Positions 18,592 to 26,233 of a DNA stretch of 35,217 nt are shown piece by piece. A program made the translations under genes and the position numbers. The stretch comes from Bacteroidales bacterium. Lineage in GTDB: Bacteria > Bacteroidota > Bacteroidia > Bacteroidales > UBA7960. Within the stretch, counting starts at the first letter, position 1; each line of letters begins with the position of its first letter. The notes below the pieces were generated by a model. The model saw only the letters and a list, made by a program, of their open reading frames with translations, had not been told where the DNA came from and did not search any database. Location: assembly GCA_003557765.1 (NCBI GenBank), contig PWNO01000264.1:1-35217 (forward strand). The letters are read 5' to 3'.

Positions 18592-20232
18592 ATGACACAA
18601 GCTGCTTCTGCCAAGGATGCGGGCGGGGTCCAACCACCCGATCTTTCACAGTATGGAATTCAACATGTACAGCAGGTTTTCTACAACCTTTCTTATGAAG
18701 ATCTCTACCGCCACGAAACCGACCCTGAGCTGGAAGGCTATGAAAGGGGCTTTGAGACCAACACGGGTGCTGTGGCCGTTGATACCGGGATATTTACCGG
18801 CCGTTCACCAAAAGACAAGTACATCGTCCAGGAAGATAGCTCCCAGGACAACATTTGGTGGGCCGATGGCCAGACGCGTTCTGACAACAAGCCCATATCC
18901 GAAGAGGTATGGAATTCGCTGAAGGAGACTACCCTGAAACAGTTTCATGGGAAAAAGCTATATGTCATGGATGCCTTTTGCGGCGCCAATGAAAACACGA
19001 GGATCCGGATCCGGGTCATCACAGAGGTAGCCTGGATGGCTCATTTTGTAAAAAATATGTTTATCCGGCCATCAGAAGAAGAGCTGAAGGACTTTGAACC
19101 CGACTTTGTGATGCTCAACGCCTGCAAGACGGTGAATGAAAAGTGGGTGGAGCAGGATTTGAATTCGGATGTCTACGTGGCATTTAACCTGAAGGAACGA
19201 CGTGCAGTGGTTGGCGGGACCTGGTACGGTGGAGAGATTAAAAAGGGCTTTTTCTCGGTGATGAACTATTACCTTCCGCTGAAAGGTATCGCAGCCATGC
19301 ACTGCTCAGCCAACATGGGGAAAAATGGCGATACAGCAATCTTTTTTGGTCTCTCCGGAACCGGGAAGACCACGCTTTCGGCAGATCCCAATCGTTATCT
19401 CATTGGTGATGATGAACACGGATGGGACGACGAAGGCATCTTCAACTTTGAAGGGGGCTGTTATGCCAAATGCATCAACCTGAGCAAAGAAAAGGAACCG
19501 GATATCTACCATGCCATCAAGCGCGATGCCTTACTCGAAAACGTGGTATATGGTGAAGAGACTGGCGAGATCGACTTTGCCAACACCACCAAAACGGAGA
19601 ATACGCGGGTATCCTATCCCTTATACCACATCAAAAACATCGTCAGACCGGTATCCAAGGGCGGTCATCCTAAAAAGATTATTTTCCTGACCGCGGATGC
19701 TTTTGGCATCCTTCCCCCGGTATCCAGGCTAAACCGTGACCAGGCCATGTATTACTTTTTGAGTGGCTACACTGCCAAGCTGGCAGGCACAGAGCGCGGA
19801 GTCAAAGAGCCCCTGCCCACGTTTTCTTCAGCATTCGGGGCGGCATTCCTGCTTCATCATCCTACCGTATACGCCCAGGAACTGGCAAAAAAAATGAAAG
19901 CACACGGCGCCACCGCTTACCTGGTAAACACGGGTTGGATTGGTGGGCCATACGGTATCGGACAGCGCATAGATATCGACAGCACAAGAAAGATCATTGA
20001 TGCCATCCTGGATGGTTCCCTGGATTCAGCCAAGGTGGAAGAGCTTGCGCCTTTCGGATTGATGATCCCTACAGCTGTCCGGGGCGTGGACTCCAAAATC
20101 CTGAACCCAAAAAACACCTGGAAATACGAAACAGCTTACATGAAACAAGCTGACAGCCTTGCGGATAAGTTTATTGAAAACTTCAACAACTTCACGGATA
20201 CAGAAGAAGGACAGCGACTGGTGGCAGCATGA
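18592..20232 (+). CDS. pckA: Phosphoenolpyruvate carboxykinase (ATP)
   Basis: Interconverts oxaloacetate plus ATP with phosphoenolpyruvate, CO2 and ADP; the cytoplasmic entry to gluconeogenesis and, in many Bacteroidota, a CO2-fixing step of fermentation. At 546 residues it matches the ATP-dependent family. [15 protein letters not shown] (about 65-79) is the substrate-binding Arg motif, [11 protein letters not shown] precedes the P-loop GLSGTGKTT (253-261), and [22 protein letters not shown] carries the Mn-binding Asp and PCK signature. [15 protein letters not shown] near the C-terminus is also typical. The ATG at 18592 gives a short unstructured lead. It is followed 15 nt later by a gene of unknown function on the same strand. 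Confidence 0.98.
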   Translation: MTQAASAKDAGGVQPPDLSQYGIQHVQQVFYNLSYEDLYRHETDPELEGYERGFETNTGAVAVDTGIFTGRSPKDKYIVQEDSSQDNIWWADGQTRSDNKPISEEVWNSLKETTLKQFHGKKLYVMDAFCGANENTRIRIRVITEVAWMAHFVKNMFIRPSEEELKDFEPDFVMLNACKTVNEKWVEQDLNSDVYVAFNLKERRAVVGGTWYGGEIKKGFFSVMNYYLPLKGIAAMHCSANMGKNGDTAIFFGLSGTGKTTLSADPNRYLIGDDEHGWDDEGIFNFEGGCYAKCINLSKEKEPDIYHAIKRDALLENVVYGEETGEIDFANTTKTENTRVSYPLYHIKNIVRPVSKGGHPKKIIFLTADAFGILPPVSRLNRDQAMYYFLSGYTAKLAGTERGVKEPLPTFSSAFGAAFLLHHPTVYAQELAKKMKAHGATAYLVNTGWIGGPYGIGQRIDIDSTRKIIDAILDGSLDSAKVEELAPFGLMIPTAVRGVDSKILNPKNTWKYETAYMKQADSLADKFIENFNNFTDTEEGQRLVAA

Positions 20233-20247
20233 CCGCAAAACAAGTTC

Positions 20248-20883
20248 ATGAAGCAGTATTACAAGTATTATGAGAAGAAGATCAACCGCCTGCAGCAACA
20301 GCACAGCGAAGAAATCAGCAGGCTCAGAGACCAGATCTACATCCTCCAGAATTCATTCAACGACTACATATCCTTCAACTCGATCAATACCGATTATAAA
20401 AAAAGACTGCTCAACCGACACGTGCCTGTCGTGGCCTTTTTTGACACCCGTGATGAAGGCCGGCTGGAAAAATGCCATCAAGCTGTTATCCGGATCATGA
20501 AGGCCGCCGGATTTGCCTTTGTTTCGCACGAAAAGAGCCACATTGGGGTCAACGAATACATGACCAGGTCGACAGACGAACTGTCGCTTGACCAGGTATA
20601 TGAAAGGATCAATGAAATTGCCCGTTGCCTCAACGGCAATGGAAACGATTGCCAAAATGACAAGCTGCGCACACTGAGCAAAGAGCTGATTGAAATCACG
20701 GAAAACATCCCCAGCTTCCTCGTAAAAGCAGGTTCCGCACTTACTGTAAAGACTACAAATGAAGAAGGTAAATCACGGATTCGTACCACCTCCTTGCCCA
20801 TTTCGGCACAAATCCATATTGATAAAAATCCTGCTTTGCTTAAGAACCCCACCAGGTTAATGCAAGAGATCAACCATTTCTGA
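20248..20883 (+). CDS. Unrecognised coiled-coil protein co-oriented with pckA
   Basis: I do not recognise this 211-residue protein with confidence. There is no signal peptide or membrane helix, so it is probably cytoplasmic. Residues 1-40 are a charged coiled coil (KKINRLQQQHSEEISRLRDQ). A hydrophobic strand follows (VPVVAFFDT, about 59-67), then a helix ending in AAGFAFVSHEKSHIGVNEYM (about 89-110), two further helices, and a C-terminal part with strands (KAGSALTVKT, TTSLPISAQIHI) ending LLKNPTRLMQEINHF. The helix-GF-strand-G pattern recalls, from memory only, small helical domains found in bacterial signalling and defence proteins; this is unverified. The ATG lies 15 nt after the pckA stop, suggesting one transcript. 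Codon use looks like its neighbours. Confidence 0.8.
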   Translation: MKQYYKYYEKKINRLQQQHSEEISRLRDQIYILQNSFNDYISFNSINTDYKKRLLNRHVPVVAFFDTRDEGRLEKCHQAVIRIMKAAGFAFVSHEKSHIGVNEYMTRSTDELSLDQVYERINEIARCLNGNGNDCQNDKLRTLSKELIEITENIPSFLVKAGSALTVKTTNEEGKSRIRTTSLPISAQIHIDKNPALLKNPTRLMQEINHF

Positions 20884-20892
20884 CAGAATCAT

Positions 20893-20900
20893 TATCTTTG
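20893..20900 (+). promoter_or_regulatory. Candidate -7 box directly in front of a hairpin
   Basis: TATCTTTG matches TAnnTTTG exactly and ends 4 nt before the hairpin at 20905. No TTTG element was found 19-22 nt upstream, which weakens the case. Confidence 0.4.
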
Positions 20901-20904
20901 CCAT

Positions 20905-20985
20905 ACTGGCAGCATCGTTTGTTTGACCTTAACCTCTCTGCTTGCACTTTAGTTAACACAAACAACATGCTGCCAGTTTTTTTTA
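20905..20985 (+). ncRNA. Candidate short hairpin RNA, or a large intrinsic terminator
   Basis: ACTGGCAGCAT (20905-20915) pairs perfectly with ATGCTGCCAGT (20967-20977). Inside it GTTTGT (20917-20922) pairs with ACAAAC (20958-20963), and TTGAC (20923-20927) with GTTAA (20952-20956, one G-T pair). The loop is about 24 nt. Seven further T follow the stem (20978-20984), so the 3' end has intrinsic terminator form on the plus strand only. The 5' stem begins about where a transcript from the TATCTTTG box at 20893 would start, so an independent RNA of about 80 nt is possible. The alternative is a long terminator for the pckA unit, whose last gene stops 21 nt upstream. Confidence 0.5.
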
Positions 20986-21059
20986 TGGTCCACCCCGCCT
21001 TCAGTTGCGCCTTCCGACACAAAAAAACGCCACTTGCTTGTAATTTTTTTTGGAAAATA

Positions 21060-21089
21060 TTGCAAATCTGCAAAAATGTTGTATTTTTG
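21060..21089 (+). promoter_or_regulatory. Candidate promoter of the cold-shock gene
   Basis: TTG at 21060-21062 and TATTTTTG at 21082-21089 are separated by 19 nt, matching the Bacteroidota -33/-7 arrangement. The leader would be about 35 nt. Confidence 0.55.
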
Positions 21090-21130
21090 AATGTTGACCT
21101 GTTTATTTTTACCACTAAACCAAATTGATT

Positions 21131-21322
21131 ATGGAAACCGGTACCGTTAAATTTTTTAATGAGAAAAAGGGGTATGGATTTATTATTGATGACAAGACTG
21201 AAAAGGATGTTTTTGTACACCATAGCGGGCTTTTGGATCCCATCAGCAATGACGACAGGGTATCTTTTGAGATATCGGAAGACGAAAGGGGCAAAAAAGC
21301 CATTAACGTGAAGAAAGCTTAG
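21131..21322 (+). CDS. Cold-shock domain protein (CspA family)
   Basis: A 63-residue single-domain nucleic-acid-binding protein that acts as an RNA chaperone. RNP1 is KKGYGFI (12-18) and RNP2 is DVFVHHS (26-32); GTVKFFNEKKGYGF and the C-terminal VSFEISEDERGKKAINVK are standard for the family. Length is slightly short of the usual 66-70 residues but complete. The ATG at 21131 is preferred to a TTG two codons upstream. It has its own promoter-like element and terminator, so it is probably a monocistronic unit. Whether it responds to cold cannot be told from the sequence. Confidence 0.96.
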   Translation: METGTVKFFNEKKGYGFIIDDKTEKDVFVHHSGLLDPISNDDRVSFEISEDERGKKAINVKKA

Positions 21323-21354
21323 GAGATTATTTCCAATACCTGGCAAATGAATCG

Positions 21355-21384
21355 GCTCCGTTTTACACCAAACGGGGCTTTTTT
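21355..21384 (+). terminator. Intrinsic terminator of the cold-shock gene
   Basis: GCTCCGTTT (21355-21363) pairs with AAACGGGGC (21370-21378), 9 bp with one G-T pair and a 6-nt loop, followed directly by six T. Confidence 0.85.
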
Positions 21385-21399
21385 ATTGGGGGAAAACCG

Positions 21400-21407
21400 T
21401 ACTTTTG
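21400..21407 (+). promoter_or_regulatory. Candidate -7 box for the kinase gene
   Basis: TACTTTTG matches TAnnTTTG; no -33 element is evident. The implied leader is about 230 nt. Confidence 0.25.
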
Positions 21408-21642
21408 CTCTATCCGATTATTGGTTTTAAGAATGAGTTTAGCCTGAGAGGTAATTGGTGTTTTTGTTTCAGGCGAAGTGTTACCGGGTTAAAGAGTTAT
21501 CAGGTTAAAGGACTGGAGGCATTGCTTGAAAAACAAAACCCGGTCGGTCTGTAGCTTATTTGACATTTACGCTTGAGGAGGCTTTTGGATTGTCCGGAGA
21601 AAAACCTGATGCAGGCAGGACAGCATTTTTTTATCATACGAT

Positions 21643-22200
21643 ATGGTCATCATAGGAATCACAGGCACTTTGGGTGCAGGCAAAGGAACGGTGGTGGAAT
21701 ACCTGGTGCGCGCGCGTGGATTCCGGCATTACTCAGTGCGTGGTTTCCTTGCGGAGGAGTTAAACAGGCGAAGCATGCCGGTAAACCGGGACACCCTCAC
21801 CGCCATCGCTAACTCACTGCGTGCCAAACATGGGCCGGCATTCATCGCAGAGCAACTGTTCAAAAAGGCCCAAGATACCGGACAAAATTGCATCATTGAA
21901 AGCATACGGACACCTGGCGAGATTGATGCATTACGAAAACAGCCCAACTTTTACCTGCTTGCCGTAGATGCAGATCCGCGGATAAGGTATCAACGTATTC
22001 GCAAACGCAACTCCGAAACAGATAATATTTCCTTCCGGATATTTGTCGAAAACGAGGAAAGGGAAATGCACACCACCGACCCAAACAAGCAGGACCTGGC
22101 AGCCTGTATCGCACAGGCCGATCACGTGATCAACAACAATGGCAGCCTTGATCAGTTGCATGAACAAACGGAAAAATTTCTCGAACGCATTGCACTGTGA
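21643..22200 (+). CDS. P-loop nucleotide/deoxynucleotide kinase-like protein
   Basis: A 185-residue cytoplasmic P-loop protein of the nucleoside monophosphate/dephospho-CoA kinase type. Walker A is GTLGAGKGT (8-16). A lid-like Arg-rich segment, RIRYQRIRKRNSETD (about 108-122), follows LLAVDADP, and the end DHVINNNGSLDQLHEQ matches the C-terminal Asn strand and helix of this kinase group (family V-x-N-x-G/D-x-L). The exact substrate is not determinable here. The next gene on the strand is a dCMP deaminase, which suggests deoxynucleotide or dNMP handling; fungal dCMP deaminases are, as far as I recall, preceded by a related P-loop domain in one chain. The ATG gives MVIIGITGTLGAG, a normal kinase start. 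Confidence 0.85.
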   Translation: MVIIGITGTLGAGKGTVVEYLVRARGFRHYSVRGFLAEELNRRSMPVNRDTLTAIANSLRAKHGPAFIAEQLFKKAQDTGQNCIIESIRTPGEIDALRKQPNFYLLAVDADPRIRYQRIRKRNSETDNISFRIFVENEEREMHTTDPNKQDLAACIAQADHVINNNGSLDQLHEQTEKFLERIAL

Positions 22201-22206
22201 GATGTT

Positions 22207-22290
22207 GGTTGCGGTTGAGATTGAGGTTGAAGTTAAGGTTAAGGTTTAGGCTGAGGCTGAGGTTAGGGCTGAGTTTGGGGTTAAGGGTTG
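22207..22290 (+). repeat. Degenerate hexanucleotide tandem array, about 14 units
   Basis: Fourteen consecutive 6-nt units of the type GGTTGA, GGTTAA or GGCTGA, G-rich on the plus strand and C-poor, starting 7 nt after the kinase stop. The period is a multiple of three, so frames stay open without coding. Confidence 0.85.
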
Positions 22291-22418
22291 CAGCTTATCA
22301 GGGACAGCCCAGGTGCTGTCTGAAGTTGCCCGAAGTGCTTGTGAAGGGCTGGGCGTGTTGCAGTTTTACTGGGGTTAAGGGATGGCAGAGGGCCATAGAT
22401 CACACGTAAACCCAGACT

Positions 22419-22474
22419 TTTAGACATTTAGACATTTTGACTATTTGTCCTTTTGTCCTTTCGTCCTTTTGTCA
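22419..22474 (+). repeat. Octanucleotide tandem array, seven units
   Basis: Seven consecutive 8-nt units grade from TTTAGACA (two copies) through TTTTGACT and ATTTGTCC to TTTTGTCC, TTTCGTCC and TTTTGTCA. The array ends 20 nt before the dCMP deaminase ATG. Confidence 0.85.
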
Positions 22475-22494
22475 TTAAAATAAATTTAACGCAC

Positions 22495-22995
22495 ATGAAT
22501 GAAGCCAGATACCAGCGTCCGTCATGGGATGCTTATTTCATGGAGATTGCACATACGGTGAGCAAGCGTGCCACCTGCGATCGGGGAAGAAGCGGTTGTG
22601 TGATAGCACGCGACCGGCAAATCCTGGTGACCGGTTATGTGGGATCACCGATTGGACTGCCGCATTGCGATGACGCGGGGCATCAGATGAAGAAGGTATT
22701 GCACGAACACGGCCACATCACCAAGCACTGTGTCCGGACGGTGCATGCCGAACAAAACGCCATCTGCCAGGCAGCGCGTTTGGGTATTAGCATCGCTGGC
22801 GCCACACTCTATTGCCGCATGACCCCCTGCCGTGTTTGTGCCATGCTTATCATTAATTGTGGCATCCAGCGTGTGGTATGCGAAAAAAAATACCACGCCG
22901 GCGAGGAGTCCGAAAAACTCTTTGCAGATGCCGGGCTAAAACTAGAGTACTTTACAGAGGAGGTGCTCAATTACAAAGACCAGAAAGAGGAGTAA
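22495..22995 (+). CDS. Deoxycytidylate (dCMP) deaminase, ComEB family
   Basis: Zinc enzyme converting dCMP to dUMP, feeding thymidylate synthesis. The 166-residue protein has the cytidine deaminase signature HAEQNA (84-89; zinc His84, catalytic Glu86) and PCRVC (111-115; zinc Cys112 and Cys115). WDAYFMEIAHTVSKRATCDRG at the N-terminus and GYVGSPIGLPHCDD (47-60) are typical of the dCMP deaminase/ComEB group rather than of cytidine or tRNA deaminases. The frame runs upstream to 22453, but that segment lies in the octamer array, so the ATG at 22495 is taken as the start. It follows the P-loop kinase gene on the same strand after a repeat-rich gap. Confidence 0.95.
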   Translation: MNEARYQRPSWDAYFMEIAHTVSKRATCDRGRSGCVIARDRQILVTGYVGSPIGLPHCDDAGHQMKKVLHEHGHITKHCVRTVHAEQNAICQAARLGISIAGATLYCRMTPCRVCAMLIINCGIQRVVCEKKYHAGEESEKLFADAGLKLEYFTEEVLNYKDQKEE

Positions 22996-23056
22996 CAAAC
23001 ACAAGGTCGCAGAGATGTTATCTTGGCTGACAAAGGGGATACTGCACACAGCAAGA

Positions 23057-23133
23057 CCATGTAAGGGTTTATTTTTGCATAGATGAGGGAAAAAACCTGG
23101 TCCGGCTAAAGTGGCGTTGACATGACACTAGTT
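23057..23133 (+). repeat. Dispersed intergenic repeat, copy B
   Basis: Second copy of the element at 18157-18236. The conserved GTTGACATGACACT end runs into the 3' end of recQ: the complement of the recQ stop codon (23128-23130) lies in the last bases of the repeat. Confidence 0.7.
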
Positions 23134-25326
23134 ACCCATTTCGGACATAAAACGAATGCGCATCAGACGAACTTCCTCTTCGGTGAAGTCATCCTCTCCG
23201 AGCTCCGCCAATGCTTCCTCGTAGCAATCCGTTTCGGCTGTCGTGAAATAATCAAATATCTCATCCTGCTTATCCGGGTCAATCACCTCATTGATATAAT
23301 AGCGGATGTCAATTTTAGTCCCGGAGGCCACAATACGTTCCAATTCCTGTAAGAGCTCATCAAAATCAAGACCTTTGGCCTCAGCCAGGTCTTCAAGTGA
23401 CACCTTCCGATCGATATTGCGGATCAGGTATACCTTAAGACCGGATTTGTTAACCACCGATTTCACAACCATGTCCATGGGCCGCTCAATTTCGTTGTCT
23501 TTTACATAACGGGCAATCAGGTCAATAAAAGGCCTGCCAAAGCGCTCAGCCTTGCCCGACCCCACACCGGTAATCTGCTTAAGTTCATCCAGCTTGATGG
23601 GATACTGGATGGCCATGTCTTCCAGCGAAGGATCCTGAAAGATCACAAAAGGAGGCAGGTTGTGTTTCCTGGCCATCTCTTTTCTAAGATCCTTAAGCAG
23701 TGAAAACAAGACTTTATCCGTGGCACTGGTCTTTTGCGCCATGCCACCCATGCTGTCGGCCTCATCCGTACTGTCATAGTCATGGTCTTTACTCATCATG
23801 ACCGATTCCGGTTGCTTCAGGTATTCTTTTCCTTTGTCACTTAACTTAAGTGTTCCGTAATCTTCAATGTCTTTCTCAAGCAGTCGTTCGATCAATGACT
23901 GGCGTAGCACCGCATACCAGAACTTTTCATCCTTATCGGCACCTTTACCAAAAATCTCCAACTGATTGTGTTTGCAGGATTTGACAGCAGTGGTACTTTT
24001 AGCCATAAGTACATTGATTACATGTTTTGGTTTAAATAACTCTTTAACCGCAAGCACGGCTTCTAAGAGCAGACAAATATATTCTTTTCCTTCAAACTTT
24101 TCTTTGGGGTTAAGACAATTGTCGCAGGATCCACAGTTTTCTTTTTTATATATCTCCCCAAAATAATTCAGCAGGGTTTTTCGCCGGCAGATAGATGACT
24201 CGGCATATGCAACTGTTTCCATGAGCAGCTGCATGCCGATCTCCTGCTCTGCCACGGGTTTACCTTTCAGAAACTTCTCCATTTTCTGGATGTCTTCATA
24301 GGAGTAGAAAGCAATGCAATTCCCCTCCCCTTCATCACGGCCTGAACGACCCGTCTCCTGGTAATAAGCTTCAAGGCTTTTAGGAATATCGTGGTGTATC
24401 ACATAACGGACATCCGGCTTATCAATGCCCATGCCAAAGGCGATGGTGGCCACGATCACATCAGCGTCTTCCATCAGGAACTGATCCTGGTTGGATACAC
24501 GCACAGCCGAATCCAGCCCGGCATGATAGGGCAGTGCCCGGATGCCGTTAACCTGGAGGGTAGCGGCCAACTCTTCCACCTTCTTCCTGCTCAGGCAGTA
24601 GATGATGCCCGATTTGCCTTCCTGGGATTTCACATAACGGATGATGTCCCGTGTGATGTGCTGGGTCTTTGGACGTATCTCATAATAGAGATTTGGACGG
24701 TTAAATGATGAGATATACCGTTTGGCATCCATCATGCCCAGGTTTTTCTGGATATCCTGCTGTACTTTGGGTGTAGCTGTGGCAGTCAGGGCAATGATCG
24801 GAACCTTTTTGTCAAAGGCATCGATGATGGGTCGCAGTCGACGGTATTCAGGTCTGAAGTCGTGTCCCCATTCCGATATGCAGTGGGCTTCATCCACGGC
24901 AAAGAAAGAAATATCGAGTGTTTTCAGGAACTCCACGTTTTCCTCCTTGGTAAGCGACTCCGGAGCCACATAAAGCAATTTTGTGGTCCCGCCAACCAGG
25001 TCACTTTTTACCTGGTTGACCTCTGCCCTGGACAGTGACGAGTTCAACACGTGCGCTATGCCATCAAAAGAAGCAAAATTCCTGATGGCATCCACCTGGT
25101 TTTTCATTAATGCGATCAGGGGAGATACTACGATGGCTGTACCTTTCCCGATAAGGGCGGGCAGCTGGTAACACATCGACTTGCCTCCTCCAGTGGGCAT
25201 GATTACGAAGGTGTCGTAACCATCCATCAGGCTTTTTACGATGGCTTCCTGATCACCCTTAAAGGTTCCGTAACCAAAGATCTGCTTTAGCAGTTCACGT
25301 AACGACACACTGCTCTTTACCTCCAT
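23128..25326 (-). CDS. recQ: ATP-dependent DNA helicase RecQ
   Basis: 3'-5' superfamily 2 helicase acting in recombination and replication-fork repair. The 732-residue protein has Walker A TGGGKS (45-50), DEAH (145-148), the GRSGRDEGEGN motif VI, a zinc-binding Cys cluster (about 380 and 396-402, CGSCDNC), a winged-helix RQC region, and an HRDC domain (about 545-605, with PPFVIFQD and ITGVGSGKAERFG). About 110 residues follow the HRDC, ending acidic (ELGEDDFTEEEVRLMRIRF); a similar tail is usual in Bacteroidota RecQ of this length. Divergent from lptB with 173 nt between the starts, where a 7-7-7 dyad is found. The stop lies at the edge of repeat copy B. Confidence 0.97.
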   Translation of the reverse strand: MEVKSSVSLRELLKQIFGYGTFKGDQEAIVKSLMDGYDTFVIMPTGGGKSMCYQLPALIGKGTAIVVSPLIALMKNQVDAIRNFASFDGIAHVLNSSLSRAEVNQVKSDLVGGTTKLLYVAPESLTKEENVEFLKTLDISFFAVDEAHCISEWGHDFRPEYRRLRPIIDAFDKKVPIIALTATATPKVQQDIQKNLGMMDAKRYISSFNRPNLYYEIRPKTQHITRDIIRYVKSQEGKSGIIYCLSRKKVEELAATLQVNGIRALPYHAGLDSAVRVSNQDQFLMEDADVIVATIAFGMGIDKPDVRYVIHHDIPKSLEAYYQETGRSGRDEGEGNCIAFYSYEDIQKMEKFLKGKPVAEQEIGMQLLMETVAYAESSICRRKTLLNYFGEIYKKENCGSCDNCLNPKEKFEGKEYICLLLEAVLAVKELFKPKHVINVLMAKSTTAVKSCKHNQLEIFGKGADKDEKFWYAVLRQSLIERLLEKDIEDYGTLKLSDKGKEYLKQPESVMMSKDHDYDSTDEADSMGGMAQKTSATDKVLFSLLKDLRKEMARKHNLPPFVIFQDPSLEDMAIQYPIKLDELKQITGVGSGKAERFGRPFIDLIARYVKDNEIERPMDMVVKSVVNKSGLKVYLIRNIDRKVSLEDLAEAKGLDFDELLQELERIVASGTKIDIRYYINEVIDPDKQDEIFDYFTTAETDCYEEALAELGEDDFTEEEVRLMRIRFMSEMGN

Positions 25327-25353
25327 TGCCGTAACATTTCTCTATTAATCGTC

Positions 25354-25374
25354 TGACTGTCTAATTTACAGTCA
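25354..25374. promoter_or_regulatory. Inverted repeat between recQ and lptB, possible operator
   Basis: TGACTGT (25354-25360), a 7-nt spacer, then ACAGTCA (25368-25374): a perfect 7-bp dyad 28 nt upstream of the recQ start codon. It could be an operator or a hairpin in the recQ leader. Confidence 0.45.
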
Positions 25375-25430
25375 ATCGGATGGGTTGAATATATAATAAA
25401 GGATTTTTCAGAATTCTGAGAAAAATCATG

Positions 25431-25438
25431 TAGGTTTG
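25431..25438 (+). promoter_or_regulatory. Candidate -7 box for lptB
   Basis: TAGGTTTG matches TAnnTTTG; a T-rich stretch but no clean TTTG lies 20-odd nt upstream. The leader would be about 55 nt. Confidence 0.45.
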
Positions 25439-25499
25439 TATTGTAAATATAATATTAAAAACCTACCTGAACAATTTTTTCACTCTCATTTTTTTCTTT

Positions 25500-26225
25500 A
25501 TGAAACTACACACCCAAAATCTGGTAAAAAAATATAAGAAGCGCGTGGTGGTTAATCATGTATCTGTTGAAGTGAGCCAGGGTGAGATTGTAGGTCTTCT
25601 TGGGCCTAACGGGGCAGGAAAAACCACTACCTTTTACATGATCGTTGGGCTGATCAAGCCCAACAAGGGAACGATTCATCTTGACAAGGAAAACATCACC
25701 GCAGAACCCATGTATAAGCGGGCCCAGCGGGGCATCGGCTACCTGGCACAGGAAGCCAGCGTATTTCGCAGTTTAAGTGTAGAAGACAACATCAGGGCAG
25801 TGCTAGAGTTTACAGATAAAAGCAAAGAGGAACAAGCAGAAAAGCTTGAAAGTCTGCTGGATGAGTTTGGGTTGCAGTACATACGCAAGAGCAAGGGCAT
25901 CACCCTGTCGGGAGGGGAACGTCGCCGCACCGAAATTGCCCGCTCACTCGCCGTTGACCCCAGCTTCATTCTCCTTGATGAGCCATTTGCCGGCGTAGAC
26001 CCCATTGCCGTGGAAGACATCCAGCAAATCGTATCCCAGCTCAAGGAAAGGAACATCGGTGTGCTGATCACCGACCACAACGTGCACGAGACCCTCAGCA
26101 TCACCGACAGGGCCTATCTGCTTTTTGAGGGGTCCATATTAAAGGCGGGTACTGCTGAGGAACTTGCAGGTGATGAAGAAGTGAGAAGACTCTATCTTGG
26201 AGAGAGTTTTGAATTAAGGAGGTGA
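25500..26225 (+). CDS. lptB: LPS export ABC transporter ATP-binding protein
   Basis: Cytoplasmic ATPase of the LptB2FGC complex that extracts lipopolysaccharide from the inner membrane. The 241-residue protein has Walker [10 protein letters not shown] (35-43), the Q-loop within [10 protein letters not shown], the signature [15 protein letters not shown] (136-150), Walker [13 protein letters not shown] (157-168) and the switch His193 in [32 protein letters not shown] is diagnostic for LptB as against generic branched-chain transporters. The other Lpt genes are not adjacent. It is divergent from recQ and converges on ispF with 8 nt between. Confidence 0.97.
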   Translation: MKLHTQNLVKKYKKRVVVNHVSVEVSQGEIVGLLGPNGAGKTTTFYMIVGLIKPNKGTIHLDKENITAEPMYKRAQRGIGYLAQEASVFRSLSVEDNIRAVLEFTDKSKEEQAEKLESLLDEFGLQYIRKSKGITLSGGERRRTEIARSLAVDPSFILLDEPFAGVDPIAVEDIQQIVSQLKERNIGVLITDHNVHETLSITDRAYLLFEGSILKAGTAEELAGDEEVRRLYLGESFELRR

Positions 26226-26233
26226 TCCTGGTG

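Larger units (their letters stand above)
21323..21642. other. 320-nt gap between the cold-shock gene and the kinase gene
   Basis: Contains the cold-shock terminator (21355-21384) and a possible -7 box TACTTTTG (21400-21407). From there to 21642 I see no gene, repeat or clear hairpin. Confidence 0.6.
22201..22494. other. Gap between kinase and dCMP deaminase genes holding two tandem arrays
   Basis: Most of this 294-nt gap is low-complexity: a hexamer array (22207-22290) and an octamer array (22419-22474), separated by about 130 nt of ordinary-looking sequence. No credible gene; the open frame through the hexamers encodes an alternating Leu-Arg run created by the repeat. Confidence 0.75.

Noticed and set aside
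20905..20985. 6S RNA as an identity for the hairpin
   Set aside because: Too short and lacks the large central bubble flanked by two long arms.
20870..21346. 158-codon minus-strand open frame across the hairpin and cold-shock gene
   Set aside because: It spans a hairpin, a promoter and the conserved cold-shock gene on the other strand; composition is not protein-like.
22197..22409. Open frame encoding an alternating Leu-Arg protein after the kinase gene
   Set aside because: It begins with GTG overlapping the kinase stop and is produced by the hexamer array, whose period of 6 keeps frames open; the rest is not protein-like.
22207..22474. CRISPR array as an explanation of the tandem arrays
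   Set aside because: Units are 6 and 8 nt with no spacers, and no cas genes are present.
18157..23133. Composite transposon bounded by the two repeat copies
   Set aside because: The enclosed genes (pckA, csp, dCMP deaminase) are ordinary chromosomal genes, and the copies lack terminal inverted repeats or transposase.
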